From the NCBI GenBank assembly GCA_017454745.1, contig JAFTCL010000074.1, forward strand, positions 1-42,356: 42,356 nt of DNA, given 5' to 3'. A model generated the notes under the pieces. It was given only the letters and a program-made list of their open reading frames with translations. It had not been told where the DNA came from and searched no databases. Position numbers and translations under genes: made by a program. Position 1 is the first letter of the stretch; each line of letters begins with the position of its first letter. This document shows positions 33,976 through 41,621 of the stretch, piece by piece. The DNA comes from Kiritimatiellia bacterium (GTDB taxonomy: Bacteria; Verrucomicrobiota; Kiritimatiellia; RFP12; UBA1067).

Positions 33976-34434
33976 CTACTTCAGGTAAGCGGCCAAAACT
34001 TTCTCGTCCACCAACTCCGCGCCGGTTTCGGCTTGGATTTTGGCTAGATCCAAGTTGTGCTCTTTAGCCAGGCGACGAGCTTTTGGCGTGGCCCGCACTC
34101 TGGCCCCGCGCTCGCGCTTGACCGTAACGGCGGCGATCGGTCCGGCGTAATCAGCCATCAGCTTTTCGTTTTCCGGCAGCGATTCCGGGGCGGTCTCGTC
34201 CGCCGCGCCCACCATGCCGACCGTGTAACCGGTGGGCACCACGCTTTTTTCTTGCGCATAGATGGCGATCAAAGTCCCGTCGGCGGGGCATTCCAATTCG
34301 TAAACCGCTTTGTCGGTGGTAAGCTCTCCGATAATTTCTCCCTTTGCCACCGGATCACCGATTTTTTTGCTCCACTTGGTAACGGTGACGTCAACCAGAT
34401 TGGCGTCAAGTTGGGGAATGGTGATTTTCGTCAT
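33976..34434 (-). CDS. Stand-alone lipoyl plus E3-binding-domain protein
   Basis: 152 residues. Residues about 1-78 are a lipoyl/biotinyl domain with Thr-Thr-Asp-Lys-Ala-Val-Tyr-Glu near 39-46; the lysine is the expected lipoylation site. Residues about 112-152 are a peripheral subunit-binding domain (Arg-Ala-Thr-Pro-Lys-Ala-Arg-Arg-Leu-Ala-Lys-Glu), ending without the usual Gly-Thr-Gly-Pro-Gly-Gly loop. The catalytic acyltransferase domain of 2-oxo-acid dehydrogenase E2 is missing and the protein ends normally. There is no signal peptide. GGAG overlaps the end of the 1936-residue gene two bases upstream. No E1, E2 or E3 gene is nearby. Confidence 0.85.
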   Translation of the reverse strand: MTKITIPQLDANLVDVTVTKWSKKIGDPVAKGEIIGELTTDKAVYELECPADGTLIAIYAQEKSVVPTGYTVGMVGAADETAPESLPENEKLMADYAGPIAAVTVKRERGARVRATPKARRLAKEHNLDLAKIQAETGAELVDEKVLAAYLK

Positions 34435-34436
34435 AA

Positions 34437-37400
34437 TCAGTACTCCACTTTTTCAAAAGGCTTAAGCGTGGCGTTGTCCGCTTTGGAACCCGGCGGCAAC
34501 GGGATAGTTAGCGTGTTGCTCATGTTCCCGCTGCGGTCGGCGAAACGGAAACGAAAAGCGTACGCGGTTCCCGGCGATGCCGTGAGATAGGCGGGTCTTA
34601 CTCCGGTGAGCTGGGTTTCGCCGCCGTCCCAGACCAGACCGCGCATTCCGCTGATGTCGTAAGGGCGGAAAGCGAACAGGCTGTTAGAGCTCCAGGGCGA
34701 CATTAGCGCGATCGAACGCAGTTGGACGCTGCGTTTGACGAGATCGGGGTTGAAGAAGATGGTGATGTACGCCACATCCGGCGCGTCTTTCTTTTCGGAG
34801 GATTCCGATGCCAAGAAGTCGTGCACATTAAGCAACAGGTCGATCCATTCGCCGGTTTTCCACTCCGAGCGCGGTTTGCTCGCCAAGAACTTTTGGCATG
34901 CGCTGTCGGAAGGATCGAGCGAGTGTACGTCCTTGATGCCGCCTGGTCTCCGTTTGCCGGGATGGAAGTTGACGGTGAACGGCGCAGTGGCCGGGAACTC
35001 TCCTTCGGATATCCGGAAAGAGATTGCCATCCACGGGAATTTGTCGGGGTCGTAGGTGTTCGGCGCGGTAAACGCCTTTTGCACGTAAGGTTTTTCCTTG
35101 GCCGCGGTAATCGCTAGATTCAACACGTTCCCGTCCGGGGTCGCCATGGTCGAACCACTGACGTTCCGGTAGCCGGTGAAGGCAGCGTCATAAGTGTAGA
35201 ATGCCGGCAAGTACCAGAAAAGGTTGGTCGGCACGGCATACGTCGGTACTGTCGGGGGACGTTTGTCTTTGGACAAATCGAGCTTGAGGTTGACCAGTTC
35301 CGGCGGGCGCAGATTGCCAGATACGTCGGTCACCCCGCTGATTTGCAGCGGTAGTACGTCGCCGTCTTTGGCGTTGGCTAGCTCTTTGCGCAACATCCAT
35401 ACCCAGTCGATGGTGTAGGTGATGGTCCCTTCGCCGATGCTCATCGTTCCAAAGTCTTCGGCTAGGTTCAACACTCTGCCAAGCACTGCGAATTGCACTG
35501 TGTTGGGCGTAGGCGGTGCCACGGGATCGGTGATGGTCACCGTCAGCTTGCGCCCGTTGAAGCCGGAGTCTTCCGCATCTTGCGCGGTTAACTGCGGCGC
35601 GGCACGATCCATGAAGAACGGGACGTCGGATGGTATCGACCATGCGCCTTTGCTGTCTTGGGCGCGGGAAAGCAGATGATGGATGCCATCCGGAATTTTG
35701 TCCATGTCGGGTTGGGTGACCTCTCCGTTTTTACAGACGATCCAAACGGTCTTGGCTTGTTCGTCGGCGGGACGCTGTTCGTAAGGTGTCGGGCCGGATA
35801 CGATGGCGTACTGCACTTGTGCGATTCCATCAGGGTCGGAGTAGTCGGCTTTGAAGGCCAACACCCGGTTCGGACCAACCGCCGGACCAAAGGCAAGGTC
35901 ATCGATCATCATGAAACTGTGCAGACCGGTTTGGTCGGCGCTGCCGCGGGACCCGATGCGCAGCGCGGCGGTCGGAACTTTGGTCCGGGCGGCGAGCGGT
36001 TTCGACCCGCCGTTATCGGTCGGGATCCCGATCCAGGTGTGCCATTGGTTGTCGACCGGGGCAAGTTTGCTTTGGGTGTAACGCACATGGGTGCGGTAGG
36101 CCTCGGTGAATGAAAACGCGTCGGCGTCCCCGCCGATGGATATCGCGGCATGCGCCATTGGGTCGCCCCGGTAGCGGAATTGCAGCAACGGGGTTGCAAC
36201 GGGATCGTAGGAATGTCTCAGGTAACCGCGCAACCGACGCCCATAGGTGCCGTTGTTGCATATTTTAAGCGTTCCGCCGCGATCAGGATTGGAGTAATCG
36301 ATTGAAGCGATTGCCGATTCTTGGTACGGTTTGGGATCGGTCGGCCGCTTCTCAAAGGTCTCAATCCCGCCTTCGGGCATTTCAAAGCCCAGCAAAACCG
36401 GCGGCCGGTTGGTGGCGGTTTCCGTGTCTTGCTGCATCGGTACCACTTGACGGAAATACCTGCCGTCGTTGAGCTGCAACGCCAGCGTCATGCGATCCGG
36501 ACGCAGCACCTCCAGCGGCACCAGCACCCGGATTCCGTTGTCTTCGGTAATGAACGAGGCCGGTTTGGTGTCCACGGTGATCTGTTTCGGCGGCAGCAGC
36601 GGCGACGGCCACGGATGGGTCGGGGCGACCACAATCGACCCCGGAATGGCGGCATCCGCCACCGCGTGCAGGCCAAAGTTCGCTTGTTCCGGCACCGCCC
36701 ATTCCAACACCGGCTGGTGCGGGTCGAGCGTTTCCGGCACTTCGAGCATTTGCAGTTCACCCGGTTTTAGGGAGTGGATTATCTTGGTCAGTTCGGCCAC
36801 TTCATTGCGTTTTTCGGCCGGACCGGTCACCACGGGCACACCTCGTGCGATTTCGCGGAAATTGCGTACCGCGAACCAGGCATGGGGCGGGTTGCCTTCG
36901 ATTCCTTGCACCACATCGCTCGGTTGCAAGTTGCCGAATCCTTCGATCAACACCGGCAGACTGGCGCTGATTATCTCCGCCGGCACCCAGATTTCTACCT
37001 TTGTCCAAACCGGTTCCGCGCCATTCTCGGTGGCTGGCAGTTCTTCGGCCTTGCCGATGATCTTGCGCGGGCCGCGGGTTTCGTCCGATCCGGTCAGCAC
37101 GTATGAGTATCCGACGGACGGGACGAGCTTGCCGCTCTTGTCAGGTACGCAGGATGAAAACTCGAAGTTTACCCGCGCCTTGGGATGGTGGGCGAACTCA
37201 AACCTCCAGCCTAGCACCTTGTTGGTCTCGGCCGGCGGCATGGTGCAGCGGGTCAGGAATGTTCCGCCGCCCAGAATCGAGGTCACCCGCATTTCGGGAT
37301 GGGCGGTGTCCAAACCGGAGAACTTGACCGCCGGATGGCTGACCGTGTCGAAAGATTCCCAGTGCAACGGCGAAAGCAACTGGACGGTACGCCCGTTGAC

Positions 37401-40247
37401 GCGCAACCCGCTGTCCGGCGGCGGCGTAGGTTCGGGGGCGGGGGGAACACCCGGTTCAATGGCGTGGAAATTGAACGGCCTCGGCTTGATGGATTCGGCG
37501 GCGATCTTGATTCGGGCCACCATCATCGAGTTTTTGAATGTCCAGATGCCGAGCGATCCGCCGTTGAGCGGTTCTTCGTCGTCAACATTGAACACCTCTT
37601 CGTTGTCGTAAATGTATTTGAGATGTTTTCCGATGCGGCGCAGCTGCATTCCGTACCAAGCGCCGTGAATGTCGCGGCCTTTGGCGACCAGCGGCTGGTA
37701 CCCGTGGCGGACCAGGCCCTCGCGTGAGCGCGGCACCAGATACTTGGTACTGATGTCCATCGGTTTGCCGTTACGCAGCAACCGGGAGTAAAGTTGCGAA
37801 TGGTCGGGGTCCCATCCGGTCGCGATGGCGGTGTAACCGTCGCCGGTGCTCTGCTGCTTGCTCATTACGGTTAGGTTAAGGTCACCTGGACGCCCGTACC
37901 ACCCCATGCGCATTCCGGCGTAAAACTCGATGCTGAAGTCGCCGCTGAAGACATATTTCGACCACAACGCGGCCAAAGAGTCCTGGCTTTCGCCGTTCAT
38001 GTGCGACCAGGTCGGTTCGCAGTAGAAGCGGTTGATGACCTCCCAGCGCCCGCCGTTGATGGTCCAGTTGAACAGCGATTCGGTGAACAGGGTGTCGAAC
38101 ACGTTGTCGCGTTTGACCAGGGTGCGGGCCAAATTTTCCAGTGCCATGCCGGTGATGCGGATGCGCCGTCCGGCTGGCGGCTCGTTGAGATGGGTCATCC
38201 CCAGCAGAATCTCTTCGCCGCCCAGCCACAGCACCGAGCCGTTGATGCCGATGGTGTAGAGACGCAGGTTGGCCTTATCCACCGTCACTTCCGGGATGCT
38301 TCCCACCGGCACGGAGAACGCCGGGTTATCCCCGGAGTCGGGCGTGAACACGTTAACCTTGTCGGTTTCAACGCTTACCCGGCAAAGCCCGTTGGACCCG
38401 GTTTCCGGAACGCAAAGGTGCAGCACCATCTTGTCCACCACCGGCAGACGGATGGTCATCGGGCCGATAACATCGCCCTTGAACCAGGTCAAGCCGTCGG
38501 GGAAGGTTACCCACTGCCCTTCCGGCGATGCCCAGTGCCGCATGAATGGGTCATTCACGTAAAGCGGATTTTTCTCAAACCGTTCGCCAAGCGCGCTTTC
38601 ATGGGATTTGATTTCCGGCACTTGCGCGAACACGCCGTCTTCGGCCGCCGCCAGAATCCCCTGCAACCCGCCGGGCTGGTTCTTCGGTCTGGCGAAACAC
38701 ACCGTCCGACCATCCGCAATCGCCCGCAATTCGTGGGGACGCAACGCGTCCAGCGAAAGCGTGACCTCGCGATTGGTGGCATCCACCTCATAACGGTCCT
38801 GCCGGAAGGCGAATCCGCGCCGGGACACTTCGTCGAGAGTAAAGATGCGCCGCCCGTCCTGTTGCTCGCAGGTGAAACGGTAGTAGGGGGAGGTGTCGTT
38901 GGTGGCGCCGGAAGTCAACCCCACCATAAAGTTCGGCGACGGGCTGACGAAATGGGCTTCGATCCGTTTGGGACTGCCGTTGGGCGCACCGGTGGTCCAG
39001 CATTCCGGTTTGCCGATGTCGGGGTTTCCCGGGAAGTAAAGCCAACTCTTGTTACGGTGGTAGAAGGTGCTGATGCCGTTCAATTCTGAGTGGGACGCGG
39101 CTAGCACGTCTTCCGGCGTCTCTAACGAGGAATCCTCATGCGAATACGCCACCACGTCATCGAAACGGGTGGTTTCCCCGTCCGGCGTGTTGGCGAACAG
39201 CCCGAAGCGGCCGCCGGGGGGCAGCGGGGACTTGCGCCGGATAACCTCGATGTTGTCCGCGAGGCAGACCACCCGGTCGTCAAACAACCGCACTTCCAAT
39301 GCCAGCCACTGTCCGGCGGGCAGCTCGGTCTGGACCGCGTCCAGATATTCCGGGGGACTGTCTTTCTGCGGCGGCTGCCGCCACAGTTCCAGAATCAGCC
39401 GGTCGGACATTTGGTCCGTCTGGGCGGTGAAACAGTAGTATCCGCCGCGTTCTCCGGCCAAAAACGCCAGCCCGTTGGTGCCGCAGTTGTGCTGAACCGC
39501 CGCCCGGTAGGCATAGTGGCTGTAGAAAGGTTCTCCGGCCAGCACCAGGGCGTTGGTGCCGCCGCCTTCCATTGTGTAGAAGTTCGGGCTTTTTTCCGGC
39601 CGCGGCTGGCGGGCGAGCTGGTAGCCGCCGGAAGCGCCGCTGATCGATCCGGTCACCGAGTGAAGTTTCCAGATGCCGGACATCTTTTCCCAGGTTGCGG
39701 GGAATTCCGACCCTGCCGGGACCAAAAAGTTGTCCGCAAAGTCGATCCGCCCCAGTTTTTGCGTGTAATCGTCCGCCGCATCCTCCGCCGGCGATTCTGC
39801 TTTGGGATGGCTGATCTTCATCGGGCCTTCCCAAAGTTCGGGCATTCTGGCTACCGGGATGTCGTTCAGGTAAACCGTCCAGCATTCGGCGGTGCGTTTT
39901 ACCGTGACCCAAGACGGCTGGTCGGCGGGGAATTCGGGCGCGGCGGTTTTTGAGAATTGCCGGAGCCGGAAATCGGAGAACAAATCACGAGGGACCGGGA
40001 GGCACTGCGTGTTGCCCGGTTGCAACGCGAAATCCAACCGGCGGTGCTCCGCCGGGTCGGACAGGGAGAATGCCAGCGTACCGTTGGCCGGCATCAGGTT
40101 TAATGCCGCCAGCATGTCACGGTCCGTAACCTCCAGCCGTTCAACGTCTGCCGGTTCCGCATCACCGTCCGCTTTTACAATTCCCCCGAAAAGTGTAAGC
40201 CCTGCTAAAAGTAAAGATAATGTTTTCACAACCTTTAAATATATCAT
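34437..40247 (-). CDS. Giant exported multi-domain beta-sandwich protein
   Basis: 1936 residues. A signal peptide covers 1-26 (Leu-Leu-Leu-Ala-Gly core). Residues about 165-375 and 715-920 look like two concanavalin-A/DUF1080-type jelly-roll modules, each with an Asp-x-Phe opening and Trp-rich strands ending in a Phe/Ala-rich strand; a related stretch lies near 565-700. Residues about 1310-1460 form another lectin-like module ending Met-Ile-Asp-Asp-Leu-Ala-Phe. Residues about 1464-1600 are Ig- or cadherin-like (Asp-Tyr-Ser-Asp-Pro-Asp-Gly-Ile-Ala). No catalytic motif, anchor or sorting signal is visible. No strong ribosome binding site precedes ATG 40247; a GTG 18 bases further in is an alternative. 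It heads the 11-kb set and probably binds the glycan made by its neighbours. Confidence 0.8.
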   Translation of the reverse strand: MIYLKVVKTLSLLLAGLTLFGGIVKADGDAEPADVERLEVTDRDMLAALNLMPANGTLAFSLSDPAEHRRLDFALQPGNTQCLPVPRDLFSDFRLRQFSKTAAPEFPADQPSWVTVKRTAECWTVYLNDIPVARMPELWEGPMKISHPKAESPAEDAADDYTQKLGRIDFADNFLVPAGSEFPATWEKMSGIWKLHSVTGSISGASGGYQLARQPRPEKSPNFYTMEGGGTNALVLAGEPFYSHYAYRAAVQHNCGTNGLAFLAGERGGYYCFTAQTDQMSDRLILELWRQPPQKDSPPEYLDAVQTELPAGQWLALEVRLFDDRVVCLADNIEVIRRKSPLPPGGRFGLFANTPDGETTRFDDVVAYSHEDSSLETPEDVLAASHSELNGISTFYHRNKSWLYFPGNPDIGKPECWTTGAPNGSPKRIEAHFVSPSPNFMVGLTSGATNDTSPYYRFTCEQQDGRRIFTLDEVSRRGFAFRQDRYEVDATNREVTLSLDALRPHELRAIADGRTVCFARPKNQPGGLQGILAAAEDGVFAQVPEIKSHESALGERFEKNPLYVNDPFMRHWASPEGQWVTFPDGLTWFKGDVIGPMTIRLPVVDKMVLHLCVPETGSNGLCRVSVETDKVNVFTPDSGDNPAFSVPVGSIPEVTVDKANLRLYTIGINGSVLWLGGEEILLGMTHLNEPPAGRRIRITGMALENLARTLVKRDNVFDTLFTESLFNWTINGGRWEVINRFYCEPTWSHMNGESQDSLAALWSKYVFSGDFSIEFYAGMRMGWYGRPGDLNLTVMSKQQSTGDGYTAIATGWDPDHSQLYSRLLRNGKPMDISTKYLVPRSREGLVRHGYQPLVAKGRDIHGAWYGMQLRRIGKHLKYIYDNEEVFNVDDEEPLNGGSLGIWTFKNSMMVARIKIAAESIKPRPFNFHAIEPGVPPAPEPTPPPDSGLRVNGRTVQLLSPLHWESFDTVSHPAVKFSGLDTAHPEMRVTSILGGGTFLTRCTMPPAETNKVLGWRFEFAHHPKARVNFEFSSCVPDKSGKLVPSVGYSYVLTGSDETRGPRKIIGKAEELPATENGAEPVWTKVEIWVPAEIISASLPVLIEGFGNLQPSDVVQGIEGNPPHAWFAVRNFREIARGVPVVTGPAEKRNEVAELTKIIHSLKPGELQMLEVPETLDPHQPVLEWAVPEQANFGLHAVADAAIPGSIVVAPTHPWPSPLLPPKQITVDTKPASFITEDNGIRVLVPLEVLRPDRMTLALQLNDGRYFRQVVPMQQDTETATNRPPVLLGFEMPEGGIETFEKRPTDPKPYQESAIASIDYSNPDRGGTLKICNNGTYGRRLRGYLRHSYDPVATPLLQFRYRGDPMAHAAISIGGDADAFSFTEAYRTHVRYTQSKLAPVDNQWHTWIGIPTDNGGSKPLAARTKVPTAALRIGSRGSADQTGLHSFMMIDDLAFGPAVGPNRVLAFKADYSDPDGIAQVQYAIVSGPTPYEQRPADEQAKTVWIVCKNGEVTQPDMDKIPDGIHHLLSRAQDSKGAWSIPSDVPFFMDRAAPQLTAQDAEDSGFNGRKLTVTITDPVAPPTPNTVQFAVLGRVLNLAEDFGTMSIGEGTITYTIDWVWMLRKELANAKDGDVLPLQISGVTDVSGNLRPPELVNLKLDLSKDKRPPTVPTYAVPTNLFWYLPAFYTYDAAFTGYRNVSGSTMATPDGNVLNLAITAAKEKPYVQKAFTAPNTYDPDKFPWMAISFRISEGEFPATAPFTVNFHPGKRRPGGIKDVHSLDPSDSACQKFLASKPRSEWKTGEWIDLLLNVHDFLASESSEKKDAPDVAYITIFFNPDLVKRSVQLRSIALMSPWSSNSLFAFRPYDISGMRGLVWDGGETQLTGVRPAYLTASPGTAYAFRFRFADRSGNMSNTLTIPLPPGSKADNATLKPFEKVEY

Positions 40248-40320
40248 AATTTCGGGTGCGTTTGCAATGGAAACCTAACCCGGTTAAAAATTTTTTGTAG
40301 TGGGGTAGTTTGCAGAAGTA

Positions 40321-40342
40321 ATCGCACCCGATATGGTGCGAT
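40321..40342. repeat. 8-bp inverted repeat upstream of the giant gene
   Basis: ATCGCACC (40321-40328) and GGTGCGAT (40335-40342) flank six bases. The related word TTCGGGTGCG recurs at 40251-40260, next to the start codon. The spacing suits a regulator site for the 34437-40247 gene set, but no partner regulator is evident. Confidence 0.35.
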
Positions 40343-40394
40343 AAGTTCCGCAACGGGTGGTGGGTGGCGGTTGGACGGCGGGAACAAGGGAGCC

Positions 40395-40423
40395 CGCCCC
40401 GCTTCCCATGGGAAGATGGGGCG
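40395..40423. terminator. Hairpin between small ORFs and the giant gene
   Basis: CGCCCC (40395-40400) pairs with GGGGCG (40418-40423), enclosing the palindrome CTTCCCATGGGAAG (40402-40415). The + strand side is followed by a T-rich stretch. It could isolate the giant gene set from read-through out of the ORFs at 40447-40916. Confidence 0.4.
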
Positions 40424-40446
40424 TTTACTTTTGTTGTTCCTTTCTC

Positions 40447-40916
40447 TTAATTACAGCCCGTGTGAAGTTTAGTCCCCATAAAGGATACCGATGAAAAATG
40501 ATATCGCCAGTCGAGGAAAATCGTTCCGTTGCCCTGCTCGTTGAACTCAACCCTGCCGATCATATCATCTTCCGTCCCCGCAATACCGTCTTCTCCAAGG
40601 GAAATTAATTCAATACTCTTCTCGTCACATTTATAGAGGATTGTCCTTTGCCAAGCGTCGCATTGCCGCAACCGCCCTTCACTTTCAATAGAATCTTCGC
40701 ACCCCGGAATAGCAAAGCATTCACCTAAAACCGAAGATGTAAAAGGAGGAACAAAACATTTCGCCCGCACATCAGACAAGATTCGTAAAAAATCCTTTCC
40801 GTAGATTCATATCGCTTCAGAGAACGACAGTATTTTAGTTGCCATTTGAAAAGTGCTGCACAAAGAATGGCAATCCCCACATAAAACTTAATCTTGAGTC
40901 TGCTGTTCATTTCCAT
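40447..40916 (-). pseudogene. Frameshifted membrane-anchored pseudopilin-like protein
   Basis: ATG 40916 has AAGGTGG upstream and opens a frame with a basic start and one transmembrane segment (Phe-Tyr-Val-Gly-Ile-Ala-Ile-Leu-Cys-Ala-Ala-Leu-Phe), which runs out of frame after residue 60. A second frame covers 40447 to about 40803 and includes Asp-Ala-Trp-Gln-Arg and Ser-Leu-Gly-Glu-Asp-Gly-Ile-Ala-Gly-Thr-Glu-Asp-Asp, the C-terminal signature of GspG-like proteins. One extra base in the A6 tract at 40787-40792 would join them into about 157 residues. It may be a sequencing error, a real mutation, or slippage. Confidence 0.45.
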
Positions 40917-40945
40917 ACACCCCACCTTGATTCCGCTGCGCATCA

Positions 40946-41104
40946 TCATATAACGATGAACGTCTCACAATCACTTGCTTCAATCTCAATAACATCTCCG
41001 CCATCTCCGACGGCGACCTTATCATATCCTAATATTTTATGTGAGAATACTCTTTTCAGAATGGCGAACAAATCCCAGCCACAGATGGTAACCACGAGCC
41101 ACAT
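40946..41104 (-). CDS. Small membrane protein, unknown
   Basis: 52 residues, no recognised family. Residues 2-20 are hydrophobic with two tryptophans, followed by a short basic stretch and an acidic tail (Val-Gly-Asp-Gly-Gly-Asp-Val-Ile-Glu-Ile-Glu). No ribosome binding site is clear. It lies 29 bases before the frameshifted pseudopilin-like gene on the same strand, so it may be a remnant of the same cassette. Confidence 0.3.
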   Translation of the reverse strand: MWLVVTICGWDLFAILKRVFSHKILGYDKVAVGDGGDVIEIEASDCETFIVI

Positions 41105-41180
41105 GAAGTATATAATAAATAGATTTAAGTTTCATAACTGTACGCTGATGAGTATTGACGGACTGGGAGTCAATGGAGGA

Positions 41181-41564
41181 TTACCATAATTCAATAACCT
41201 CATGTTCCTTTTCTGGCAAAAAGTCAACCACCGTTTTTCCGTTTGCATAGATGATTCGTTCGCAAAAAATCAGCAGGTTCGATTGTAACACTGGCGCAAC
41301 AAACGGAACACCATTCAAAAAATCAGGCTTTTCTCCCATGCAATATGATACATTACCTGATGTATCAAACAGTACGTGTCTTCTAGTTTTATGAGAACCG
41401 ATAGGCTGCTCCAAAACTTCTGACAATTTGCCGGTTTCATGCATCCAGACAATTCTTCTGCGGATTGCGTCACCGCCATCCGGTAACCTTTCGGTTACTT
41501 CCAGCATTTTAAGGCATTTTGTGACATCTCCGCCGGATATGGTCTGTTCAGAATAGCTGAACAC
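41181..41564 (-). CDS. Hypothetical protein, possibly frameshifted at its start
   Basis: 127 residues from a GTG without a ribosome binding site. A better start, ATG 41583 with GGAG upstream, lies in another frame and meets a stop after 11 codons, so a single indel near 41565-41580 may have broken the gene. The product mixes charged and beta-strand-like segments, with no membrane part. No family is recognised. It follows the truncated Rhs gene by 57 bases, the place where Rhs loci carry immunity or orphan toxin genes, but I cannot show that role. Confidence 0.4.
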   Translation of the reverse strand: MFSYSEQTISGGDVTKCLKMLEVTERLPDGGDAIRRRIVWMHETGKLSEVLEQPIGSHKTRRHVLFDTSGNVSYCMGEKPDFLNGVPFVAPVLQSNLLIFCERIIYANGKTVVDFLPEKEHEVIELW

Positions 41565-41621
41565 AATATTTGTTGATTGTCATAGTTCACTCCGATGTTA
41601 TAGATAATTCCCTATTTCCTT

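Noticed and set aside
40839..41189. 116-codon + strand frame
   Set aside because: No ribosome binding site or family motif; it covers more plausible short - strand ORFs.
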